From Pseudomonadota bacterium (GTDB taxonomy: Bacteria > Pseudomonadota > Alphaproteobacteria > Rhizobiales > Rhizobiaceae), in assembly GCA_023419995.1 (NCBI GenBank), contig JAEZXF010000438.1:1-19168 (forward strand): 19,168 nt of DNA, given 5' to 3'. The notes below the pieces were generated by a model. That model searched no databases. It had not been told where the DNA came from and was given only the letters and a program-made list of their open reading frames with translations. This document shows positions 1 through 7,782 of this stretch, in pieces; the first letter of the stretch is position 1; each line of letters opens with the position of its first letter. Position numbers and translations under genes: made by a program.

Positions 1-1
1 C

Positions 2-811
2 CTGCGCGCCCGGCCCGACCTTCTCGTGCGCGGCGTCGCCGGCCTCGAGGCCTTCGCCGTGCCCGGCATTCCCGAGGTCGCGGCCGGCGACGACCTCGGC
101 GCGCTGATCGGCGACGCGCTCGAACGCGCCGGCTTCCCGCTGCAGGCCGGCGACATCGTCGTCGTCGCCCAGAAGGTCGTCTCCAAGGCCGAGGGCCGCC
201 TGCGCCGGCTCGACGCCTTCGCGCCGTCGCCGCGGGCGCTGGAGATCGCCGCCCCCATCGGCAAGGACCCGCGCAAGGTCGAGGCGATCCTGTCGGAATC
301 CGACGAGGTGCTGCGCGCCGTTCCCTCCGGCCCCGACGGCCTGATCATCACCCGCCACCGCAACGGCTGGATCTGCGCCAATGCCGGCATCGACGAGTCC
401 AACCTCGGCGCCGGCCGCGAGGGCATGCTCCTGCTCCTGCCCGAGGACGCCGACCGCAGCGCCCGCGCCATCCGCGCCGCCCTCGAGCGCACGAGCCGCC
501 GCCGCCCGCTCGGCGTCGTCGTCACCGACACCTTCGGCCGCCCCTGGCGGCAGGGCCTCGTCAACATCGCCATCGGCCTCGCAGGCGTCCCCGCCATCGT
601 CGACTGGGCCGGCCGGGGCGACGCATGGGGCCGAACCCTCAAGGCAACCATGCCCGCCCTCGCCGACGAACTCGCCGCCGCCGCAGGAATCCTCATGCAG
701 AAGGACGCACAGACACCAGTCATCATAATCAAAGGCATCAAATGGAACGACGATCCAAATACTTCCGCAAAGCACGTGCTAAGGCCGCAGGGGCAGGATC
801 TCTTCCTCTAG
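2..811 (+). CDS. cofE: Coenzyme F420-0:L-glutamate ligase (5' end outside window)
   Basis: Adds glutamate residues to F420-0 to make the polyglutamate tail of the deazaflavin cofactor F420; a cytosolic, GTP- and metal-dependent enzyme. Family motifs are clear. Counting from the GTG at 26, these are a VPGIPEV start at 12-18, KVVSKAEGR at 50-58, an ANAGIDESN block at 118-126 and TDTFGRPWR at 167-175 followed by NIAIG. The length of about 261 residues fits single-domain CofE; there is no C-terminal nitroreductase domain as in actinobacterial FbiB. The frame is open to the left edge and no ribosome-binding site precedes the GTG at 26, so the true start is probably upstream and the entry is treated as 5' partial. 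The stop is TAG at 809-811. F420 synthesis is patchily distributed in Proteobacteria. The function is secure, the start is not. Confidence 0.9.
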   Translation: MRARPDLLVRGVAGLEAFAVPGIPEVAAGDDLGALIGDALERAGFPLQAGDIVVVAQKVVSKAEGRLRRLDAFAPSPRALEIAAPIGKDPRKVEAILSESDEVLRAVPSGPDGLIITRHRNGWICANAGIDESNLGAGREGMLLLLPEDADRSARAIRAALERTSRRRPLGVVVTDTFGRPWRQGLVNIAIGLAGVPAIVDWAGRGDAWGRTLKATMPALADELAAAAGILMQKDAQTPVIIIKGIKWNDDPNTSAKHVLRPQGQDLFL

Positions 812-837
812 TCGCCGGGTTCCGCGGCCGGTAGGCC

Positions 838-1063
838 GCGCTCGGCCTCACGGGGCAGACGCCCCCCTCTTCGTCCTCCCACCCCTTCCCTCTCGATGCG
901 GCGCTGCCCGTCCTGTGACCTCGACGGTGGGATGCCGCTCGGAGGCGGGCGGCATCAGCCTGCCCTCGATGCGTTGCTGCCTGCCCTTGGCCCTGGCTTT
1001 TGCGCCGTGGGGCTGATGCCTGCGCTCGGCCTCCCGGGGCGGCCGCCCCTCTTTGTCCCTCCC
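838..1063. repeat. Intergenic repeat and alternative hairpin region
   Basis: No gene is supported between cofE and the transposase (812-1218). The stretch holds an imperfect direct repeat of about 42 bp: copy A at 838-880 and copy B at 1022-1063, each opening with GCGCTCGGCCTC and ending in CTCCC, roughly 85% alike by eye. A shorter direct repeat opens with CTCGATGCG at 892 and 965. Two perfect inverted repeats compete for the same bases: GATGCCGC 931-938 with GCGGCATC 949-956, and GGCATCAGCC 951-960 with GGCTGATGCC 1011-1020. It may be a decayed intergenic repeat family or a structured RNA; nothing identifies it. Confidence 0.5.
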
Positions 1064-1104
1064 GCCGGCCCGCGCTCTCCTTTCCCCTTGTCCTGGTGCT
1101 GCTC

Positions 1105-1143
1105 AAAAAAAGGGCCCGCCGCTGTTTGGAGCGACGGGCCTTT
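1105..1143 (-). terminator. Rho-independent terminator downstream of the IS110 transposase
   Basis: Read on the minus strand, a stem of about 14 bp (AAAGGCCCGTCGCT against AGCGGCGGGCCCTTT, one bulged base and one G-T pair) is followed at once by a run of seven T. It lies 75 bp past the transposase stop, so it would end transcription from the element. On the plus strand the hairpin is followed only by TTTAG, so termination of cofE here would be weaker. Whether it belongs to the IS or to the original host locus cannot be told. Confidence 0.75.
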
Positions 1144-1218
1144 AGCTTGAGGGGAGGACAGGATGCCGACAGGGAACGTCTGGTCCTGGCCCAGGGAAGC
1201 TTTGGGGCAACTGTGTTC

Positions 1219-2330
<1,112 letters not shown>

Positions 2331-2461
2331 GGAGGCGCCGATGGTTCACCGGCGATTTCAGGGCCGGCCTCTGCGGACGTGGAGGCGTGCGCCTTGAATC
2401 GATGCGCGAAGGCGATGAATCGGCTCGTCATCGCTGCCGCGCAAGATATTGAAAAGAAAAG

Positions 2462-2882
2462 CGCCAGTCGGCCTGTAAGCCGGGTTCTGTATGGCCACGC
2501 CGCAGAAGCGGCGCAACGTGGCGGCCATTCATCTGGGACGTGCGTTGCCGCACGCCTCAAGCAACCTACCCGGACGGCTGGCCGGAAACTGCCTGAAGGT
2601 CGCCCTTCGCGCCGTCCCTATTCGGTCTTGCTCCCGATGGGGTTTGCCGTGCCGCTCCTGTTGCCAGTCGCGCGGTGGGCTCTTACCCCACCCTTTCACC
2701 CTTGCCCCGCCGGCTCACCGGTCGCGTCGCGGCCGGTCAGCAGGCGGGGCGGTCTGCTTTCTGTGGCACTTTCCCTGGGGTCGCCCCCGCCGGCCGTTAG
2801 CCGGCATCGTGTCTCCTGGAGCCCGGACTTTCCTCGCCGGCAGCCTTTCGACCGGTGCCGGCGCGGCCGCCCGGCCGACTGA
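2462..2882 (-). ncRNA. rnpB: RNase P RNA, class A
   Basis: Catalytic RNA of RNase P, which removes 5' leaders from pre-tRNAs together with the RnpA protein. On the minus strand the 5' conserved region GAGGAAAGTCCGGGCTCC, the central block GGGTGAAAGGGTGGGGTAAG and the 3' block ACAGAACCCGGCTTACAGG are all present and in order. Helix P1 closes the molecule: CAGTCGGCC at the 5' end pairs with GGCCGACTG at the 3' end (2465-2473 with 2873-2881). About 420 nt is normal for alphaproteobacteria. The 3' flank reads GCTTTTCTTTTC, a U-rich exit. The exact ends are uncertain by a few bases. Confidence 0.96.
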
Positions 2883-2889
2883 CGATGCG

Positions 2890-2918
2890 TATAAAGGGGC
2901 TGCTGCGGCAAATTGCAA
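2890..2918 (-). promoter_or_regulatory. rnpB promoter
   Basis: On the minus strand TTGCAA (2913-2918) and TTTATA (2890-2895) are separated by exactly 17 bp. The predicted start falls about 7 nt on, at the edge of RNase P helix P1. Spacing, both hexamers and the position of the RNA agree, so this is a credible housekeeping sigma factor promoter. Confidence 0.7.
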
Positions 2919-2965
2919 CCACAAACGGCGCCGGCAGGGGACGCGGGCGCCGTCGCGGCCCGCGA

Positions 2966-3535
2966 TCAGCTCATGTGGCGCTTGACCTTGGCGCAATAGG
3001 CCGCCGACACCTTGTTCATGCGCTTGGCGGCGTGGCCGGCATTGTAGCGCAGGATCGTGCCGCAGGTGTCGCCGCCGCCGAGCTGGTGCGCCTTGGCCAG
3101 GTACTTCATGCCCCAGCTTATGTTCGTCTCGGGGTCGTACAGGCCCTTGGCGCTGCCGGAATAGCCCATCATGCGCGCCGTCGACGGCTTGATCTGCATG
3201 AGACCGATCTCGCCGGCGCGGCCGCGCGCGTTGGGACGGTAGTTGCTTTCGATGCGCACCACGGCGCGGGCGAGCGAGACCGGGATGCCGTGCTTCTGGG
3301 CGTGCCTCGCGATGATCGCGTCGTAGGCGGAGCCCTTGACCACCGACCTCGCCTTGGCCGGCGCGATGGAGGCCGTCGTCACATTGTCGATGCCGGGGGT
3401 GGCCTTCTGGTCGCCGGCGGCGACGTCGCTCATGAACATCGAGTGCGCTTCGGTGACGGGCATGCTGAGCGCGGGATGCACGAAGGCGGCGAGTCCGGCA
3501 GCCAGCGCCGCCGTCGCGAATGACAGTTTCTTCAT
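2966..3535 (-). CDS. Secreted lytic transglycosylase, SLT domain (GH23)
   Basis: Cleaves the beta-1,4 bond between N-acetylmuramic acid and N-acetylglucosamine in peptidoglycan, forming 1,6-anhydromuramic ends. It has 189 residues. A signal peptide, MKKLSFATAALAAGLAAFVH with cleavage near 24, points to the periplasm. The catalytic domain spans about 70-185, with the general acid E96 in RIESNY, the GLMQI motif at 111-115, and YNAG at 164-167, the usual third GH23 motif. There is no lipobox, so it is probably soluble. The start at 3535 is preferred over a frame extension to 3691, because the extension would bury the signal peptide. No strong ribosome-binding site is seen. It lies 83 bp from rnpB and downstream of the amidase gene on the same strand. 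Confidence 0.9.
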   Translation of the reverse strand: MKKLSFATAALAAGLAAFVHPALSMPVTEAHSMFMSDVAAGDQKATPGIDNVTTASIAPAKARSVVKGSAYDAIIARHAQKHGIPVSLARAVVRIESNYRPNARGRAGEIGLMQIKPSTARMMGYSGSAKGLYDPETNISWGMKYLAKAHQLGGGDTCGTILRYNAGHAAKRMNKVSAAYCAKVKRHMS

Positions 3536-3664
3536 GTGGTCCGTTCTTGTCGTGGCCGCACCCTCGGCGCGGCAGGTTGGCCTCTGCGGCCGGCTGATGG
3601 GAGGGAGCCGGACGCGTTCCCGGGCCATGTGCCGGCCAATCTGGCGGCAAAAATGGCCGGACAA

Positions 3665-3689
3665 GTCACTTTGCGTGACAGGATGTGAC
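3665..3689. promoter_or_regulatory. Cluster of GTGAC half-sites upstream of the transglycosylase gene
   Basis: GTCAC at 3665-3669 and GTGAC at 3675-3679 form a small inverted repeat around TTTGC. A second GTGAC at 3685-3689 repeats the right half exactly 10 bp, one helical turn, further on. The cluster lies in the gap between the amidase stop and the transglycosylase start, where a regulator site would be expected. No regulator is identified. Confidence 0.25.
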
Positions 3690-3709
3690 AAAGGGCCGGT
3701 TTTCGCCCG

Positions 3710-4474
3710 TCAGGCGGCGATGCTCGGCAGCGCGCTCAGCAGCCTGTGCAGCGTCTCGATGGTCGAGGGGTGGGCCACGCCGTCGACCCGCGCGGGGCGG
3801 AAATGCCGCTGGAACGCCTCGACGGCCGCGCGGGTCGCCTCGTCGTAGAAGCCGTTGATCTCCAGCCCGTAGCCGTAAAGCAGCAGCATCGACTGGAATG
3901 CCTCGACGGGCTCGCCCCTGTCGCCGAGCGCGAGGAAGCGCCCCCCCTGCACCGAGGCCGGCGCGACGTGGTGCCCGACGCCGAGCTCCGCCAGCCGCGC
4001 CCACGGGAACGCCTCGCCCGGATCGATCTTGCGGCCGGGCGCGACGTCGGAATGGGCGAGGATCCGCTCCGGCGCGATGCCGTAGCGGACGCAGATGTCG
4101 CGGCACAGCGCCGCCACCGCCTCGATCTGGACGTCGGGAAAGGGCGGAAAGCCGGCAAGAGGACCTGGATTGACCACCTCGATGCCGATCGAGAACGAAT
4201 TGACGTCGGAAAGGCCCTTCCACGAGCCCTTGCCCGCGTGCCAGGCGCGGTCGCTCTCGCGCACCATCTGCACGACGCGCCCGTCCTCGTGCACCAGATA
4301 GTGCGACGACACCTCGCTCTCGGGCGCGCACAGCCAGGCCTCGGCCGCCTCGCCCGTCTCCATGCCGGTGTAGTGCAGGATCACGCAGTCCGGCTTCATC
4401 CCGTCGCGCCGGGCGCCGAAATTGGGCGAGACCCTGACTTCGGCACCCGGATGGTCGGAGGCGAAGCCGCTCAT
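3710..4474 (-). CDS. N-acetylmuramoyl-L-alanine amidase with peptidoglycan-binding domain (AmiD-like)
   Basis: Zinc amidase that cuts the bond between N-acetylmuramic acid and L-alanine of the stem peptide. It has 254 residues. The Amidase_2 domain (about 15-165) has candidate zinc ligands H34 (ILHYTG), H141 and D151 (in AHSDVAPGRKIDPG), with E99 and K149 as catalytic residues. The H-x7-K-x-D spacing matches AmiD. A PG_binding_1 domain occupies about 185-250. No signal peptide or lipobox is visible, unlike E. coli AmiD, so it may act in the cytoplasm on recycled anhydromuropeptides, as AmpD does. Its ATG overlaps the stop of the upstream J-domain gene by four bases (ATGA, 4471-4474), which implies translational coupling. 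The start is firm for that reason. Confidence 0.92.
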   Translation of the reverse strand: MSGFASDHPGAEVRVSPNFGARRDGMKPDCVILHYTGMETGEAAEAWLCAPESEVSSHYLVHEDGRVVQMVRESDRAWHAGKGSWKGLSDVNSFSIGIEVVNPGPLAGFPPFPDVQIEAVAALCRDICVRYGIAPERILAHSDVAPGRKIDPGEAFPWARLAELGVGHHVAPASVQGGRFLALGDRGEPVEAFQSMLLLYGYGLEINGFYDEATRAAVEAFQRHFRPARVDGVAHPSTIETLHRLLSALPSIAA

Positions 4475-5181
4475 GCCGGCCGCCTGCTGCGCTCTATGGT
4501 CTCGTAGGCCGCGTTGATCGCGGCAAGCCGCCGGTTGGCGATGGCGAGGAATTCCTCCGGCACGCCGCGGGCGATCAGCCGGTCGGGGTGGTTCTCCGCG
4601 GCCATGCGGCGGTACTGCGCCCGCACCTCCTCGAACGGCGCGCCGAGCTCGAGCCCGAGCACGCGCCACGGATCGGCCTCGCCGCCGATGGCGTGGCGCG
4701 ACAGGATCGCCTCGAAGCGCTCCTCCCGGATCTCGAAGATCTCGGAGATGCGGCGCAGGAACCCGACCTCGCGCTCGTGCACCATCCCGTCGGCGGTGGC
4801 GATGTGGAAGAGGCCGTCGAGGATGTCCTCGAGCACGGCGCAGTTGGGGCGGCCGGTGCCGCACAGTCCGGCCAGCCGCTCGGCATAGGCTTCGAACCCG
4901 GCGACGTCCTGCTTGGCGAGGTCGAACAGCCGGGCGACGTTGCGCGTCTGCTCGGCCGGCACGACGAAGATCTGCTGGAAGGCGCGGACCTCGTCCTGCG
5001 TGACGATGCCGTCGGCCTTGGCCATCTTGGCCGACAGCGCGATCATCGCGATGGAGAAGGCAACGCGGCGGCGAAGCTGCGGATCGCCGGAAAGCACCGT
5101 GCGCACGGCCTCGATCACGCTCGACAGCGCGGTTCCCGGCACCTTCGTGAGCAGTTCGCTTATGCGCACCCAGATCGACAT
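4471..5181 (-). CDS. TerB and J-domain co-chaperone, DjlA-like
   Basis: A DnaK co-chaperone type protein of 236 residues. A TerB-like helical domain (about 30-150) carries two acidic motifs, AKADGIVTQDEV at 54-65 and ATADGMVHEREV at 128-139. A C-terminal J domain (about 170-236) has the HPD tripeptide at 198-200, needed to stimulate DnaK ATPase. E. coli DjlA has an N-terminal membrane segment; here the N-terminus is amphipathic and no clear membrane helix is seen, so it is probably cytosolic or peripheral. The start at 5181 (MSIWVR) is chosen because the longer frame to 5271 begins with a Cys/Gly-rich stretch unlike the family. The ribosome-binding site is weak. It overlaps the amidase gene by 4 bp and forms a two-gene unit with it. 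Confidence 0.88.
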   Translation of the reverse strand: MSIWVRISELLTKVPGTALSSVIEAVRTVLSGDPQLRRRVAFSIAMIALSAKMAKADGIVTQDEVRAFQQIFVVPAEQTRNVARLFDLAKQDVAGFEAYAERLAGLCGTGRPNCAVLEDILDGLFHIATADGMVHEREVGFLRRISEIFEIREERFEAILSRHAIGGEADPWRVLGLELGAPFEEVRAQYRRMAAENHPDRLIARGVPEEFLAIANRRLAAINAAYETIERSRRPA

Positions 5182-5361
5182 GGGCGCTTCATAAAGCCAA
5201 AAGCCCGAAATGACGAGATGGCATCTGCCGCCCGCGACACATGCGCCCCCGCTACATGCGCCCCGGTACATATAACGGCGCCGGGAACACCGGAATACCG
5301 GCCGTGCCCGGCGCGAACGCCTGCGGGCGGCGTCGCGCCTGCCCGCGACGAAGAGAAGCCG

Positions 5362-5562
5362 CTACTCGGTCGGCGTGGTCGGAGCCGTGGGCGGCGTGGT
5401 CGGCTCGGTGGGCGCCGGCGGCACCGCGTTCGGGGTTGCCGGCTCTTCCATCGGCTGCACCTGCTCCGGCACGGACTGCGTGGTGGTCCCGTCGGAATCG
5501 CTGCATGCGGCAAGGCCCAGAAGCGCGATGCCGGAAGCGGAAGCGAGGATCAGCTTTTTCAT
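5362..5562 (-). CDS. Small Pro/Thr-rich lipoprotein
   Basis: A predicted lipoprotein of 66 residues. The signal peptide MKKLILASASGIALLGLAAC ends in the lipobox LAAC with acylated C20. D22 is not at +2 (the residue there is S21), so outer-membrane sorting would be expected by the E. coli rule. The mature part is only about 46 residues, low in complexity and dominated by Pro, Thr and Glu, ending in PTTPTE. It looks like an extended tether rather than a folded domain. AAGGAG lies well placed upstream of the ATG at 5562, which makes the gene convincing despite its size. No function is recognised. A 31-bp palindrome sits about 77 bp upstream of the start. Confidence 0.75.
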   Translation of the reverse strand: MKKLILASASGIALLGLAACSDSDGTTTQSVPEQVQPMEEPATPNAVPPAPTEPTTPPTAPTTPTE

Positions 5563-6150
5563 TCCCTATCTCCTTTTTCGACCGTTGGCCCGCTTGCGGC
5601 GGGCGGTCGTCGGGGAAATGCGGGCGAACGCGGTCGGTTGCGTAACATTGGGTTTCCAACTGTTACGCACCGGCGCGACGGCGAGGCTTTCGAGGGTTCA
5701 GCGTGGACCGGAAGCCGGAACCTCTCCAGCCGCGCGTAGCTCGCCTCCATGCCGTCGGCCATGCCGCTGTCGATCAGGGCGTCGCGGGTCTCCCTGTCGG
5801 GCAGCGTCATGCGGATGGTCATCCGCGTGCCCTCGCCGTCGGGCGCGAAGCGGGTCTCGACGTGATTGTCCGGCGTCCGCCCGCGCAGGAACATGCGCTC
5901 GACATGGACGAGCCGGCCGAACGGCTCCAGCGCGACATCCTCACCGGTCGAGTGAAAGCCCGCGTCTTCGCCGTCCGGCCACTCGAAGCGGATGCCGCCG
6001 TCCGGCCGCGCATCCTTTCGGCCCGAGCATCCACTGCCGCAGCAGGCCGGTCTCGACATGGGCGCGATGGACGTCCCCGGGCTTCGCGGCGAAGCGGCGG
6101 ACGGCGACGATGGATGCGTCGCCTTCCGGGTTGAGCTCGAGCGCGCCCAT
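5559..6150 (-). pseudogene. SRPBCC/AHSA1-family protein, frameshifted
   Basis: Homology to the AHSA1-type START/SRPBCC fold is split over two frames. The N-terminal part starts at the ATG at 6150 (MGALELNPEG, with AAGGA upstream) and runs through RRFAAKPGDVHRAHVET and LLRQWMLGPK. The rest, from DARPDGGIRFEW through LVHVERMFLRG to GMEASYARLERF, is in the next frame. The join lies at about 6001-6024. Family members normally have some 8-12 residues (a GWxMP-like stretch) between the GP and the RPGG; these are missing, so a small deletion of non-multiple-of-three length explains both the loss and the shift. After about 5700 the frame runs on without homology to a stop at 5559 and crosses the palindrome, so the original stop may also be lost. 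A sequencing error could explain the shift but not the missing residues. Confidence 0.7.
5639..5669. promoter_or_regulatory. 31-bp palindrome, candidate operator or hairpin upstream of the lipoprotein gene
   Basis: TGCGTAACA (5639-5647) and TGTTACGCA (5661-5669) are perfect 9-bp inverted arms. Inside them TTGG and CCAA continue the symmetry around GTTT, with one bulged C. No T-run follows on either strand, so an operator is as likely as a terminator. It lies upstream of the lipoprotein gene and downstream of the conserved part of the SRPBCC pseudogene. Confidence 0.45.
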
Positions 6151-6248
6151 GGCCTGTCCTTTCCTCGCATCCCGCCCGCCACCAACCACTGCGGGGCGGG
6201 CATTGTTCCATGCGGGAACGCGAGGGCCGGCCTGCGACCGGCGGCTGG

Positions 6249-7619
6249 CTAGCGCGCCTCGAACAGCTTCGCCAGCGCCTCGGCCATGCGCTGCGGCTTG
6301 TAGCCGAGCTTGGACGGCGTCAGCCCCAGCCGCGCCACCACCAGCCCGCGCGACGGCATGACGACGACGGACTGCCCGTCGTGGCCGAGCAGCCAGAACG
6401 CGTCGTCCGGCAAGTCGAAGCCCGCGTCGCCGCCGTCGCCCGGCCCGCGCAGCCAGAGCTGGCCGCGCCCGTACTCGCCGTTCGAGGCGGGCGCCTCCTC
6501 GCGCATCCACACCGCGAAGCCTTCCGGAAGCACCGGCTGGCCGGCCCACACGCCGTCGTTGCGCAGGAACTCGCCGAACCGCGCCCAGTCGCGGGCGGTG
6601 GCGTAGAGATAGGAGGAGCCGACGAAGGTGCCCGACAGGTCGGTCTCCAGCACCGCGCTCGTCATGCCGAGCGGCCCGAACAGCTCGGTGCGCGGCCAGG
6701 CGAGCGCGTCGGCCGGCTCGGCGAAGGCGTCCTGCCAGATGCGCGACAGCATCGTCGTCGTGCCGCTCGAATAGCTGAACACTTCGCCGCGCGGCCCGCC
6801 GAGCGGCTTGTCGGCGGCGAAACCCGCCATATCGGCCTCGAGATAGAGCATCCGCGTGACGTCGGTGACGTCGCCGTAGTCCTCGTTGAACTCCAGCCCG
6901 CTCGACATCGCCATCAGGTCGGCGAGCGTGATCGCGCCGCGCTCGTCGCCGTTCCAGCCTTCGAGCAGCCCGTCCTGGTCGATGGAAAGCCGCTCCTCGC
7001 GCACCAGCGTGCCGATGATCGCAGCCGTCACCGTCTTGGTCATCGACCAGCCGAGCAGCGGCGTGTCGGCGGCGAAGCCCTCGCCGTAGCGCTCGCCGAC
7101 GATGCGGCCCTCATGCGCCACCACCACGGCGCGCATGCCGGGGCCGGTCATGGCGGGATCGTCGAGAACGGCCGCGAGCGCCGGATCCTGCGACGGCTCG
7201 ACCCGCTCGCCCGCCGGCCACAGCGCCGCCATGTCCGGCGTGCCGCGCTCCGGCACGGCCGCAAGCGCCTGCGCCTCGGCGCCGTAGGGCACGCTGGTGC
7301 AGCCCGCGCCCTGGCGGTAGACGGCCCTGCCCTCGCCGAACAGGCCGAGAAGCTTCGCCGAGACGGTGCGGTCGGCGGTGTCGACGTCGGCGGAGATGTA
7401 TTTCAGGATCGGATGACCCGGCGCCTGCACGTCGAGCGCCAGCACCTCCTGCCCGTCGCGCCAGGCGAGGAACTGGTTGGAACAGACGATCTTGGCCGAA
7501 TAGGCCGTCGCCACGCGAATCAGCGCCGGCGGGGAGAAGGTGAGCCATCCCGCGACGCCGGCGACGGCGAGCACCACCAGCGCCACGAGCCATTTCAAGA
7601 TCTTGCCGAGAATGCGCAC
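6249..7619 (-). CDS. Serine hydrolase, class C beta-lactamase/NylB-like fold
   Basis: A penicillin-binding-protein-like serine hydrolase of 456 residues. The nucleophile motif SMTK gives S192 and K195, YSSG gives Y283, and LGHDGQ gives H413 in the HxG position that replaces KTG; the set is typical of esterases and 6-aminohexanoate-dimer hydrolases as well as carboxypeptidases. An N-terminal membrane segment (about 8-28, KWLVALVVLAVAGVAGW) anchors it, with the active site outside the cytoplasm. Substrate cannot be read from sequence; a true beta-lactamase is less likely. The start is taken as the GTG at 7619, just before the membrane helix and behind a G-rich stretch. An ATG at 7670 is an alternative but has no clear ribosome-binding site. 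It is divergent from the GH25 gene across a 163-bp gap. Confidence 0.87.
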   Translation of the reverse strand: MRILGKILKWLVALVVLAVAGVAGWLTFSPPALIRVATAYSAKIVCSNQFLAWRDGQEVLALDVQAPGHPILKYISADVDTADRTVSAKLLGLFGEGRAVYRQGAGCTSVPYGAEAQALAAVPERGTPDMAALWPAGERVEPSQDPALAAVLDDPAMTGPGMRAVVVAHEGRIVGERYGEGFAADTPLLGWSMTKTVTAAIIGTLVREERLSIDQDGLLEGWNGDERGAITLADLMAMSSGLEFNEDYGDVTDVTRMLYLEADMAGFAADKPLGGPRGEVFSYSSGTTTMLSRIWQDAFAEPADALAWPRTELFGPLGMTSAVLETDLSGTFVGSSYLYATARDWARFGEFLRNDGVWAGQPVLPEGFAVWMREEAPASNGEYGRGQLWLRGPGDGGDAGFDLPDDAFWLLGHDGQSVVVMPSRGLVVARLGLTPSKLGYKPQRMAEALAKLFEAR

Positions 7620-7782
7620 GGTTCCCCCCCATTCGGCGCCGCCTTCAAATCGCCGCCATTGCGTTGCCATTCGGAGGCGACTTTTGGGCGGCGGCAGCGA
7701 AAAATCAATCCGCGACGGTATTCTCCTCGTGGCTGCCGGTGATTCGGCGGCGGCGCCGCGATGCGACGGCACAGGAGAAACG

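Noticed and set aside
2-25. A CofC-CofE fusion at the left edge
   Set aside because: Only eight upstream codons are visible; they have no stop but are too few to assign.
3690-3709. Terminator just after the amidase stop
   Set aside because: The GGGC/GCCC stem is only 4 bp with three T after it, too weak to call.
4588-5739. Plus-strand open frame opposite the J-domain gene
   Set aside because: It has no family features; the HPD and TerB motifs are on the minus strand.
6210-7742. Plus-strand open frame of about 510 codons opposite the serine hydrolase
   Set aside because: It is Arg/His-rich with no recognisable motif, and the opposite strand has the full SxxK/Y/HxG set.
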